This document shows, in pieces, positions 16,959 through 24,977 of a stretch of 26,835 nucleotides of DNA. The stretch comes from Novosphingobium sp. (lineage in GTDB: Bacteria; Pseudomonadota; Alphaproteobacteria; Sphingomonadales; Sphingomonadaceae): the NCBI GenBank assembly GCA_020853995.1, contig JADYXV010000034.1, positions 1 through 26,835 of the forward strand. The letters run 5' to 3'. Position numbers and translations under genes: made by a program. Position 1 is the first letter of the stretch, and the number at the start of each line of letters is the position of its first letter. The notes under the pieces are model-generated. The model made no database searches. It was not told the origin of the DNA and was given only the letters and a program-made list of their open reading frames with translations.

Positions 16959-19900
16959 GTGCATTTTCAGGTGTTTCATGATCCTACCGGAAAGCGTGGC
17001 CGCCGTCTGAGATGGCTTGCGAGAGGGTTGCTGGTTGCCGCAATCCTGTGCGTTGCCTTGTTCGTTTGGGCCATTACATCGCTTGAACGGCGATCTGCAC
17101 CGGCCTTGTCTGTGGCACTTGACGGTGCCCGGACGCATTCCGCATCAATCACGCCTACGCCTGCTAGCGCTTTGTCCAAAGCGTGGTTGCCCGCGCACTC
17201 ACCGCCGGGTCAAACCCGGTCGGCCACCGAAACACTCGGGTTCTACATGCCTTGGGACGACGCCAGCCGCCGCTCCTTGCATGCCAACGTAGGCCAGATG
17301 TCGTGGGTGGCCGCAGGTATGGTATCAGTGCGCGGACGCGATCATGAATGGATCGAGGCCGAAGATCCCTCGTTGCCAACGATTTTGGCCAGCAGTCCCC
17401 GGACGCGCCTGCTCTTGATGATCCAGAACGATAGCGAGCGCGGCTGGGACGGCGAAAACATGGCGCGGTTGCTCGCCAGTCCGCAAAAACGGCAGGCGCT
17501 GCTCGAAAAGGTGGCTGATGCCATGGCGCGCCACAAAGCGGCAGGCGTCTTGTTCGATATCGAAAACCTGCCTGTATCGGCGCACGTTGATTATCGCGCA
17601 CTTTTGGACGAGGCGCGTGCGCGCTTGTCCTCAACACTCACGGGCAATCCGGCAACGGTAATGATCGCCGCCCCTGTCGCTGACGAGGCTTGGGACCTGG
17701 GCGCCTATGGCCGCGCCGCCGACCGAGTCGTGTTGATGGCTTATGATGAACACTGGCAATCGGGATCGCCGGGGCCGATTGCTTCGCAGGCTTGGTATGC
17801 GCAGGTCGTCGAATCTGCGGTGGCGCGTACCGGGACTGATCGTGCGATTGTAGCGGTAGGCAATTATGCGTTTGATTGGTCCAAGGGGCAGCCTCTGGCC
17901 GATTCCATTACTGTTGAACAGGCTTGGGCGCGTGCTGCACAGGCCAAAACCTTGCCGCTTTTCGACCCTGCCAGTGGCAACACCGGCTTTGCCTATGTTC
18001 AGGCGGGCGTCCGGCACGAAGTCTGGATGCTCGATGCGCTGAGTGCGTGGAACCAGCTTCTCGTGCTGCGTCAGGTGCGTCCGGCAGGCATTGCATTATG
18101 GCGCCTCGGCAGCGAGGATCCCGGATTCTGGCCTGTACTCTCGGCTTTTCAGGCAGATGCCCCGGCTCCGGTCACCGCGCTGAAACACTTGCCTGTCGGA
18201 CAGGGAGTCGAGTTGCACGGCACAGGCGAAGTCCTGCGTATGGGCACCCCGGCCGAGGGCGGTTCGCGCACGATCAACATCGGTGCTGGCGGCCTCATCC
18301 GCACGGCCAGCTATGACAATCTGTCGCACGGGCACATCGTCGAACGCCGTGGCAACGCACCGCGTCAGGTCGCGTTGAGCTTTGACGACGGCCCTGACGC
18401 ACGCTGGACACCCCAGATTCTTGACGTGCTCGAAAGCCATCGCGTGCCCGCAACGTTTTTCGTGACCGGCACGAACGTGCTCGATCAACCCGCGTTGGTA
18501 AAGCGGATCGTGGAGCAGGGTTCCGAACTGGCCAATCACTCGACTACGCATGCTGATCTCAATCGGCTTTCCGATGCTGCGGTTGAAATGGAAATCAATG
18601 CCACCCAGCGTTTGATCGAGAGTTACACCGGCCGCTCGATGCACCTGTTTCGTGCGCCCTATCTGGGTGACGCTGACCCCGATACGGCGGCTGAACTGCG
18701 CGTTGCCCAAATTGCGGCGCAACTGGGCTACCTGACTGTCGGGCTTAATGTCGACCCGCTCGACTGGGAGACCGCAGATGCTGCCACAATTGCTGCACGC
18801 ACGATTGCGCAGGTCGAGGCCGGCACTTCTAGCAATGCGCGCCGGATCGTTCTGCTCCACGATTCCGGCGGTGATCGCAGCGCAACGGTGGCCGCATTGC
18901 CGGTCATCATCCGCGAACTGCGCGCGCGTGGCTATCAATTCGTGCCCGTCTCAACGCTTGCCGGACTTACCCGCGAAGAGGCTATGCCTGCGCTTGCTAG
19001 CGGTAGCCAGACACAGACAGGCGTCCAGGGCCTGTTCTTTGAGGTGTTGCGCGTCGGGCGCAAGGCGATCACCTGGCTTTTCGTCACCGCAATTTCACTC
19101 GGCATGATGCGCGTTCTGCTGCTTTCAGCTCTGGCGGCATGGCAGACCCGCCGTATCGCGCAAGGGCAGCACCGTGTGGCAGCGCCTGCGCACCTCGTGC
19201 CCCGGTTCGTTTCGGTACTTATTCCCGCATTTAACGAAGAGCGCGTGATCGAGGCCTCGGTACGCCGGGCTTTGGCCACACAAGGGATGCGCGTCGAGAT
19301 TATCGTTATCGATGATGGCTCGGCCGACCGCACCAGCGCAATTGTCCGTGAGGCGTTTGGCCACGATCCGCGTGTGCGCCTGCTCACGCTTGAGAACGGC
19401 GGCAAAGCGCGTGCGCTCAATCAGGGGTTGGCCATTGCCAAGGGCGATGTGATCGTTGCGCTCGATGCCGATACCCGCTTCGAGCCGGACACTATTGCCA
19501 AGCTTGCCCAATGGTTTGCAGACCCCACTATCGGAGCGGTTGCCGGCAACGCGAAGATCGGTAACCGGGTGAACTGGCTCACCAAATGGCAATCCATCGA
19601 ATATATCACCGCACAAAATCTGGAGCGGCGTGCGCTTGAAGCGCTGGGCGCCGTCACCGTTGTTCCCGGTGCGGTCGGAGCATGGCGCAGGGCAGCACTG
19701 GATGAAGTCGGTGGCTATCCGTCCGATACGCTTGCCGAGGATCAGGACCTCACCATCGCTGTGCAGCGAGCGGGCTGGCGCGTGGCCTGCGAGAACGATG
19801 CGATCGCCTGGACCGAAGCGCCCGAGACTGTGCGTGCGCTGTTCCGCCAACGCTATCGCTGGGCATTTGGCACACTGCAATGCCTCTGGAAGCACGCCTC

Positions 19901-20420
19901 GATCATCGGCCGGGGCCAGCCTCGCGGACTTGCCTGGTTCGGACTCCCTCAAGCGTGGCTGTTCCAGATTGTCCTGGGACTGCTTTCGCCGATAATCGAT
20001 CTGGCTTTGATCGTAGGTCTGGTCGATGCCGGACTGCGAACAATCAACCACGGGTGGGGTGTCATGGCCCATGATCTAACGCTGATGGTCGCGTTCTGGT
20101 TGGTCTTTTCCTCGGTCGAATGCGCTTGTGGTGCTTTGGCATATCGCATTGATGGCCGCGAAGGTCGCCTGCCACTGCTGCGCATGCTGGCGATGCGCTT
20201 CGGGTATCGTCAGCTACTCTATGTCGTCGTGGTCCACGCGGTCGCTTCGGCACTTCACGGCATCAAGGTGCGTTGGGGCGCGCAACAGAGAAGCGGGAAC
20301 GCCATGAACAACGAAGCTCCTCCGCTTCCTCAGACTGTGTCGCAATTCAGCAGCATCACCGCAGGGTTGAGCACGGATCCCGGCGAAAAGGCCGAGCCGC
20401 CATTGCCAGCTGCAGCTTGA
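16959..20420 (+). CDS. Three-domain glycan enzyme: GH18-like hydrolase, NodB deacetylase, membrane GT2 synthase
   Basis: This 1153-aa protein starts at GTG 16959 with AAGG 7 nt upstream. An N-terminal membrane anchor (about residues 24-43) is followed by a GH18-like domain (about 95-395) with GVLFDIEN (catalytic-type D200 and E202), and a NodB deacetylase domain (about 465-680) with FDDGPD (475-480), HSTTH (527-531), RAPY (565-568) and LLHD (632-635). A membrane helix near 705-725 leads into a processive GT2 domain with DDGS (785-788), DAD (836-838), EDQDL (927-931) and QRYRW (964-968), then further membrane helices. The first two domains would face the periplasm and the GT2 the cytoplasm. 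The same set of activities occurs in PgaB plus PgaC for deacetylated poly-N-acetylglucosamine, so synthesis and trimming of a hexosamine polymer is likely. Confidence 0.9.
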   Translation: MHFQVFHDPTGKRGRRLRWLARGLLVAAILCVALFVWAITSLERRSAPALSVALDGARTHSASITPTPASALSKAWLPAHSPPGQTRSATETLGFYMPWDDASRRSLHANVGQMSWVAAGMVSVRGRDHEWIEAEDPSLPTILASSPRTRLLLMIQNDSERGWDGENMARLLASPQKRQALLEKVADAMARHKAAGVLFDIENLPVSAHVDYRALLDEARARLSSTLTGNPATVMIAAPVADEAWDLGAYGRAADRVVLMAYDEHWQSGSPGPIASQAWYAQVVESAVARTGTDRAIVAVGNYAFDWSKGQPLADSITVEQAWARAAQAKTLPLFDPASGNTGFAYVQAGVRHEVWMLDALSAWNQLLVLRQVRPAGIALWRLGSEDPGFWPVLSAFQADAPAPVTALKHLPVGQGVELHGTGEVLRMGTPAEGGSRTINIGAGGLIRTASYDNLSHGHIVERRGNAPRQVALSFDDGPDARWTPQILDVLESHRVPATFFVTGTNVLDQPALVKRIVEQGSELANHSTTHADLNRLSDAAVEMEINATQRLIESYTGRSMHLFRAPYLGDADPDTAAELRVAQIAAQLGYLTVGLNVDPLDWETADAATIAARTIAQVEAGTSSNARRIVLLHDSGGDRSATVAALPVIIRELRARGYQFVPVSTLAGLTREEAMPALASGSQTQTGVQGLFFEVLRVGRKAITWLFVTAISLGMMRVLLLSALAAWQTRRIAQGQHRVAAPAHLVPRFVSVLIPAFNEERVIEASVRRALATQGMRVEIIVIDDGSADRTSAIVREAFGHDPRVRLLTLENGGKARALNQGLAIAKGDVIVALDADTRFEPDTIAKLAQWFADPTIGAVAGNAKIGNRVNWLTKWQSIEYITAQNLERRALEALGAVTVVPGAVGAWRRAALDEVGGYPSDTLAEDQDLTIAVQRAGWRVACENDAIAWTEAPETVRALFRQRYRWAFGTLQCLWKHASIIGRGQPRGLAWFGLPQAWLFQIVLGLLSPIIDLALIVGLVDAGLRTINHGWGVMAHDLTLMVAFWLVFSSVECACGALAYRIDGREGRLPLLRMLAMRFGYRQLLYVVVVHAVASALHGIKVRWGAQQRSGNAMNNEAPPLPQTVSQFSSITAGLSTDPGEKAEPPLPAAA

Positions 20421-20545
20421 GAAACTCGATAACAGGATTGCTTTTCGACGGCGCACTTCCAGGATCAAATCTGCTTCGGGACTATTTCGGGACTCTGGAT
20501 ACAAATGGACGCCCCAAGCTGCCTCACCATTCCGCTAATCAGGCA

Positions 20546-20574
20546 TTGACGAACGCGAAAAATGCAGCAATAGC
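20546..20574 (+). promoter_or_regulatory. Possible tRNA-Val promoter
   Basis: TTGACG (20546-20551) is a good -35 element. With a 17-bp spacer it gives AATAGC (20569-20574) as a weak -10, placing transcription start close to the tRNA 5' end. The -10 side lies inside the direct repeat shared with 11636-11694, while the -35 does not. Confidence 0.4.
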
Positions 20575-20624
20575 GCCACTTCCGCGAGAGCGGGCGCTTA
20601 GCTCAGTTGGTAGAGCATCTCGTT
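20565..20624 (+). repeat. Right copy of the tRNA-Val direct repeat
   Basis: This 60-bp stretch covers 27 bp of upstream flank plus the 5' half of tRNA-Val up to the anticodon loop. It matches 11636-11694 at 56 of 60 positions in the same orientation. The two copies bound about 8.9 kb containing the TonB receptor, the HTTM-like pair and the three-domain glycan enzyme. This copy is the functional one because it continues into a complete tRNA. Confidence 0.85.
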
Positions 20625-20667
20625 TACACCGAGAGGGTCGGCGGTTCGAGCCCGTCAGCGCCCACCA
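20592..20667 (+). tRNA. tRNA-Val (anticodon UAC)
   Basis: A complete 76-nt cloverleaf with encoded CCA. The acceptor stem GGGCGCT (20592-20598) pairs with AGCGCCC (20657-20663); the D-arm is GCTC/GAGC; the anticodon stem TCTCG/CGAGA encloses the loop TTTACAC with anticodon TAC at 20625-20627; the T-arm GGCGG/CCGTC closes TTCGAGC with one G-T wobble. It reads GUA and, with U34, other Val codons. It stands alone between the glycan enzyme gene and the extensin-like gene. A broken 5'-half copy lies at 11663-11694. Confidence 0.98.
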
Positions 20668-20747
20668 CCGCTTGAAATCATCCCTTCTCGTGCACGGTCT
20701 AACGCGTTGTTAACGCAGCGCTAACCATGTTGTGCCACGCTTTGCCG

Positions 20748-21413
20748 ATGGACATGAGGGTTTTCAGCGCGTTCGTTTTGGCCGTAGTGGTCACAGGCTG
20801 TGCCGGTTCGCCAGACAGCGCGCAGCGCCCTCCCGCACGCAATACCGGTGCCTCGATCAGCCAGACGCCGCAAGTCCGCGCATGCCTTGCCAATCTTGGC
20901 GCAGCAAAGGTCAACTTCACGCCCCTGGAAGACCGGTTTTTCGGGGCAGGCTGTGCAACCCTGGGCACCGTAAAGCTTGGCTGGCTTGCCGGAGATGCCG
21001 GGCGGCTTGATGTGACCAACCTGGGTCCGGTATCTTGTCCTCTGGCCAATGCAATGCAGAATTGGGCTCGCTTCGGGGTAGACCGTGCCGCGCGCCAGAT
21101 CCTTGGCAGCCCGCTCGCCCGGATCGAGACGATGGGCAGCTATTCGTGCCGCAATGTGGCGGGCACTGGCAGGCTTTCAGCCCACGCAACGGCCAATGCT
21201 GTTGATATTGCAGCCTTCCGCCTTGCCGACGGGCGACGCATCAGCGTCCTGAATGATTGGAATTCCAGTTCGCCCCAAGTCCGTGCATTTTTACGCACTA
21301 TCCGTGATAGCGCCTGCAAACGCTTCGGCACGGTATTGTCACCTGAATATAACGCCGCACACCGCGACCACCTGCACCTTGAAACCAGCGCGATGAGACC
21401 GCTTTGCCGCTGA
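20748..21413 (+). CDS. Extensin-like family lipoprotein
   Basis: The 221-aa protein (from ATG 20748) has a lipoprotein signal with lipobox VTGC (Cys 18), a short proline/serine-rich linker and the extensin-like C-terminal domain. Motifs are VSCPLANAMQNWA, MGSYSCRN, the His/Asp pair in LSAHATANAVDIAAF (H146, D153), LNDW, and PEYNAAHRDHLHLE near the end. The name comes from similarity to plant proteins; the fold resembles M15-type metallopeptidases, and the conserved His and Asp residues suggest zinc binding and a possible cell-wall role. Starts at 20727 and 20754 are also open, and no clear ribosome site decides between them. It converges on the LuxR-type regulator across a shared terminator. 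Confidence 0.9.
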   Translation: MDMRVFSAFVLAVVVTGCAGSPDSAQRPPARNTGASISQTPQVRACLANLGAAKVNFTPLEDRFFGAGCATLGTVKLGWLAGDAGRLDVTNLGPVSCPLANAMQNWARFGVDRAARQILGSPLARIETMGSYSCRNVAGTGRLSAHATANAVDIAAFRLADGRRISVLNDWNSSSPQVRAFLRTIRDSACKRFGTVLSPEYNAAHRDHLHLETSAMRPLCR

Positions 21414-21422
21414 CCGGACATG

Positions 21423-21452
21423 AAAAAGGCGGGGTTTGAAGCCCGCCTTTTT
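21423..21452. terminator. Bidirectional rho-independent terminator
   Basis: AAAAAGGCGGG (21423-21433) and CCCGCCTTTTT (21442-21452) form a perfect 11-bp stem with an 8-nt loop. T-runs close it on both strands. It lies between the convergent extensin-like and regulator genes and serves both. Confidence 0.95.
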
Positions 21453-21478
21453 CCAATCAAGCTGACCGGGCGCGTAAA

Positions 21479-22099
21479 CTAAGCGGCAATGTCATCCAAA
21501 CCGGTCGCCTCGATCCGCAAACGGACGGCTTCGGCGGCATGGCGTGCGCCAAGCTTGCCCATCATCTTCATGCGATGAATTTCGACAGTGCGCGGGCTGA
21601 TATCGAGTTCGCGTGCAATGGCCTTGTTGCTGAAACCTTCGGCAAGGCGATCAAGCACTTCGCGCTCGCGCGAACTCAGCCGTGAAATGCGCTGACGGGC
21701 TTCGGCGGCACGGGCACGTTGCGCGCGGAACGAATCAGCTTCGCGCGCGGCCTGTGCTACGGCTTCGTTCAGCGGAGCGATTTGCGATGGCATTGCCAGA
21801 TAATCCAGCGCCCCGGCCTTGATCGCACGGACGACTGCGGAAGTTTCAGGCGTTTCGGCAATCGCAATGACCGGCAGCCAATGGCCGGCACGCATCATGG
21901 CGGCGATAAGGTTGGGAATACCCTCACCTATAGGATCGTCCTGTGCAAGCACCAGACCGCCAGATGGCGCATGCGCCAAAAGCTCTTCGGCGTTTGCATA
22001 AATCTCGGCATGATGCCCAGCGGCGAACGCCAGGCGTGCCAACTGGGCCCTGCGGGCGGTGTCACCATCGAGGATGTGAAGTGTTACGCGTTCAGCCAT
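21479..22099 (-). CDS. LuxR/FixJ-type response regulator with a degenerate receiver
   Basis: The 206-aa protein (from ATG 22099) has a receiver-like domain (about 4-115) and a LuxR helix-turn-helix (about 140-200; LSSREREVLDRLAEGFSNKA followed by LDISPRTVEIHR). The fold pattern of FixJ-type receivers is clear (VTLHILDGD at the start, AIKAGALDYL near the end), but the phosphorylation machinery is missing. By alignment with the FixJ pattern LLDVRMP, the acceptor Asp is A52 (LVLAQDDP); the conserved Thr/Ser is A81 (VIAIAETPE) and the conserved Lys is M103 (LAMPSQ). The acidic pair is reduced (LDGD). It therefore probably works without phosphorylation. No histidine kinase gene is adjacent. The longer open frame to 22138 adds residues unlike the family. 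Confidence 0.88.
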   Translation of the reverse strand: MAERVTLHILDGDTARRAQLARLAFAAGHHAEIYANAEELLAHAPSGGLVLAQDDPIGEGIPNLIAAMMRAGHWLPVIAIAETPETSAVVRAIKAGALDYLAMPSQIAPLNEAVAQAAREADSFRAQRARAAEARQRISRLSSREREVLDRLAEGFSNKAIARELDISPRTVEIHRMKMMGKLGARHAAEAVRLRIEATGLDDIAA

Positions 22100-22364
22100 G
22101 TGCAGACTAAGCCACTTGTCTGCAACATAAAGCCACAAAGGTTAGTTTCGGAATGAACCGATTATCTGGCTGATTCAGACAAACGTACAGGATTTTGCTT
22201 AGGAGTAACGCTTCGGGAACGGATCATTCCCTTATGCGTTTTTCGCGACCCGAGGTGAACGGCCGTAAAAATCATCTAAGCACATGGCAAAACAGTAATG
22301 TTTGGCAACCCGGTGTTAACCAAACATGACCAGCCAATCCTGCCGGAAAACTGGAAACGCCGCT

Positions 22365-23129
22365 TCAGGTTTCGTTGGCGTCTTCACCATCCTGCGTGAA
22401 GCTGTATTCGGGCAGGGAATGGAATGCCTGCCGCAAGGCTTCGCTCCAACTTGAAGAGATTGCCTTGAAGTAGCGATCGTTGGCCATGATCCGCCGATGG
22501 TGCAGTGGCTCGAAACGGTCACGCTCGATAACCATAAGGTCAAATGGCAGACCGACTGAAAGGTTTGCCGCCAACGTTGAATCGAACGAAACCATCAGCA
22601 GCTTCACCGCATCTTCAAAGCTCATTGTCCGGTCATAGCCACGCAGCAAAATCGGACGACCGTACTTGGTTTCGCCTATCTGGAAAAACGGCGTGTCAAA
22701 GCTGGCCTCGATGAAATTGCCTTCCGGGTAGACCATGAACAGGCGCGGCTCCATATCCTTGATCTGGCCGGCCACGATCATCGACGCGGTAAAGCGCGGT
22801 CCTTCGGATTCCATCCCGCCTTCCTGCCGCCCCTCGATCACGCTGCGCAGCAGTCCGCCAACTTGCGTTGCAACCTGGAACATAGTCGGCGCATCCAGGA
22901 TCGACGGGCGACGGTCACTAGGCGCCTTGTTACGCTCTTCAAGCTGGGAGATCACGGCCTGGGTCGTCGCAAGGTTGCCAGCGGTCATCAACGTAATCTG
23001 CCGCTCACTTGGCACTGACCAGTGAAACATCTTGCGGAACACCGAAATGTTATCGACGCCCGAATTGGTGCGGGTATCGCTCATCAGGACGAGTCCCTTG
23101 TCGAGCACCATTCCCACGCAGTACGTCAT
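22365..23129 (-). CDS. Anbu proteasome-like peptidase
   Basis: The 254-aa protein starts MTYCVGMVLDKGLVLMSDTR. After Met removal Thr1 is the nucleophile, with D17 and K32 at the positions expected for the proteasome catalytic set. This is the Anbu (ancestral beta subunit) group of Ntn-hydrolases, which assemble into open helical or ring-like oligomers. Later landmarks are MTAGNLATTQAVI and GYDRTMSFEDAVKLLMVSFD. The ATG at 23129 is required for an N-terminal Thr, so the longer upstream frame is ignored. It is the last gene of a four-gene unit with ATP-grasp, alpha-E and transglutaminase-like genes, the classic Anbu neighbourhood, 79 bp after the transglutaminase gene. The native substrate is unknown. 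Confidence 0.95.
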   Translation of the reverse strand: MTYCVGMVLDKGLVLMSDTRTNSGVDNISVFRKMFHWSVPSERQITLMTAGNLATTQAVISQLEERNKAPSDRRPSILDAPTMFQVATQVGGLLRSVIEGRQEGGMESEGPRFTASMIVAGQIKDMEPRLFMVYPEGNFIEASFDTPFFQIGETKYGRPILLRGYDRTMSFEDAVKLLMVSFDSTLAANLSVGLPFDLMVIERDRFEPLHHRRIMANDRYFKAISSSWSEALRQAFHSLPEYSFTQDGEDANET

Positions 23130-23208
23130 TGCCTTGCCCCGATTTTCCCTGTCCGTGGTGCTGTTTACAGCTTTTGGCCGAATCCGGCGTAAAATTGGTA
23201 TAGCAGAT

Positions 23209-24021
23209 TTATTGCTGGACGTGGTGTTGTTCCACTGCAAGTTTTACGTGCATGGCCTCGTCCCGCGCGCCATATCGTATGCCGGTGATGGGGGCTGCAT
23301 CCTTGTAATCGCGTCCGGTCGCCACTCGGACATAACGCGCATCAGGGCTGATGCCATTGGAAATATCGAAGCCCACCCAGCCCAGCCCTTCGACATGCGC
23401 TTCGGCCCAGGCATGGCCGGCATCCTGCTCAATCCGGTCGTCCATCATCAGATAACCGCTGACATAGCGCGCCGGAATGCCGAGCGCCCGCGCTGCGCCG
23501 ATAAAGACATGCGCGTGGTCCTGACACACCCCCCGCCCTGCGGCCAGAACGCCCTCTGCCGTCGTGGCAGAATCGGTGTGTCCTGCGGCATATTCCACCC
23601 GATCGCGGATCAAAGCCGAAAGGTTGTGCAGCGATGTCAGCGTATTGGCCTCGGACGGCAACCCCGTCAGCAGGCTGCGCGCCCTCGGTCCGGTGCGGGT
23701 CAGATCGGTCTGCTCAAGAAACTGCCACATCGGCATGAAGCCGGAATGGCGGCCGATGATGCCTGATTCATCGTTGGTATCGATCAAGCCTTCGCAGCGG
23801 ATCGTCACTTCACTCGCGCCCGGATTGAACGAGATCAGCGAGACGTGATTGCAATTGGGATCTTCGTATTCCACCTGAAGCTGCGCGCCTTCAAAGGTCA
23901 TTTTCCAGTCGATCACGCGCTGCCCGGACGAGGTTTTGGGCATCAGGCGCAAGCGCTGAAGCCCGCGACTGACGGGCCCGGAAAACACGTAATGCGTGGT
24001 ATGATCGACGGCGATGCGCAT
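23209..24021 (-). CDS. Transglutaminase-like cysteine peptidase of the Anbu cluster
   Basis: The 270-aa protein has an N-terminal immunoglobulin-like bacterial transglutaminase domain (MRIAVDHTTHYVFSGPVSRG) and a transglutaminase core with a complete triad: C166 (GRGVCQDHAH), H203 (AGHAWAEA) and D219 (GWVGFDISN). Such proteins usually act as cysteine proteases or amidases. ATG 24021 is chosen because the conserved fold begins there, with AAGG 6 nt upstream in the 8-bp gap after the alpha-E gene; the longer frame would overlap that gene heavily. In this conserved cluster it is thought to act with the ATP-grasp ligase on a peptide or amide-linked product. The lack of a signal peptide suggests a cytoplasmic location. 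Confidence 0.94.
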   Translation of the reverse strand: MRIAVDHTTHYVFSGPVSRGLQRLRLMPKTSSGQRVIDWKMTFEGAQLQVEYEDPNCNHVSLISFNPGASEVTIRCEGLIDTNDESGIIGRHSGFMPMWQFLEQTDLTRTGPRARSLLTGLPSEANTLTSLHNLSALIRDRVEYAAGHTDSATTAEGVLAAGRGVCQDHAHVFIGAARALGIPARYVSGYLMMDDRIEQDAGHAWAEAHVEGLGWVGFDISNGISPDARYVRVATGRDYKDAAPITGIRYGARDEAMHVKLAVEQHHVQQ

Positions 24022-24029
24022 TGGCGGCC

Positions 24030-24977
24030 TTATTCTGTAAAGCGGTAATCGCGCTGAATTTGCAGCGCTAGAGCAGTATTGGCGCGGATGAACTTGCCGA
24101 TAAATTCGTGCAAGCCTTGTTCGAAAATGCCCTCGATCGTCGCGGTGTGAAATTGGCAATCGGCATCGCGCAAGATTTCATGGCTGTGCATTTCATTGCC
24201 ATATTCCCGCGCAAGGCTCGCAAGGTTTGACCTTAGCTTTGAATAGCAAAACGCCAGACTGCGCGGAAAACGCTCATCCAGAATCAGGAACTCGGCGATC
24301 CCGCGCGGGTCCATTCGTCCGGCATTCAACCAGCGATAGGCGCGCTCACCTGCCACTGATCGCAGCACGTTTTCCCACTGCACATTATCAAGGCTTGATC
24401 CGACATAGGACACCGACGGCAGCAGCACGTAATACTTCACGTCAAGAATACGCGCGGTATTATCAGCCCGCTCGATGAAGCTTCCCATCCGTGCAAAGTT
24501 GTAAATCTCGTTGCGCAGCATGGTGCCTTCCATCGCCCCGCGCACTTGCGTTGACTGGCGGCGCACCAGATCGAGCACCGCGCCCAGCCGCGTTTCGGTG
24601 ACAGGCCGAGCCAGCGCATCGCGCAATTGCATCCAGCCGTCGTTGACGGATTCCCACACCTCGCGCGTAATCCCGCCGCGCACCATGCGCGCATTGGTCC
24701 GCGCACCTTCGGTAATCGCAAGAATGCTGCCGGGGTTATCCTTGTCGCGCAGGATGAAGTTGAACACGTGGGGGCCGGTATACTCCGTGCCATGCCGCGC
24801 CTCGAACGCCTGCCGCAAACCCAGCGTAACGATGAGCGAGCGCCATTCGTCCGTCGCGTCAGACGCAGAACGCGTCAAAGCCATGCGGAAGCCCGCCTCG
24901 ATCAGACGCGAGATGTTTTCCGCCCGCTCAAGATAGCGGAACAACCAGAAGATGCCGTTTGCCGATCTGCCTAACAT
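24030..24977 (-). CDS. Alpha-E domain protein
   Basis: The 315-aa, almost fully helical protein begins MLGRSANGIFWLFRYLERAE, the signature of the alpha-E family, and continues with FILRDKDNPGSI and RGAMEGTMLRNEIYNFARMG. The domain has no proven activity; it always accompanies or is fused to circularly permuted ATP-grasp and transglutaminase proteins and is thought to be a structural or substrate-binding partner. Its ATG overlaps the stop of the ATP-grasp gene by one base (TGATG), and 8 bp separate its stop from the transglutaminase start, so the three are tightly coupled. Confidence 0.95.
   Translation of the reverse strand: MLGRSANGIFWLFRYLERAENISRLIEAGFRMALTRSASDATDEWRSLIVTLGLRQAFEARHGTEYTGPHVFNFILRDKDNPGSILAITEGARTNARMVRGGITREVWESVNDGWMQLRDALARPVTETRLGAVLDLVRRQSTQVRGAMEGTMLRNEIYNFARMGSFIERADNTARILDVKYYVLLPSVSYVGSSLDNVQWENVLRSVAGERAYRWLNAGRMDPRGIAEFLILDERFPRSLAFCYSKLRSNLASLAREYGNEMHSHEILRDADCQFHTATIEGIFEQGLHEFIGKFIRANTALALQIQRDYRFTE

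Noticed and set aside
22299..22326. Inverted repeat TGTTTGG/CCAAACA downstream of the Anbu gene as a terminator
   Set aside because: The stem is AT-leaning with a 14-nt loop and no T-tract on the minus strand, so it is not a convincing terminator.
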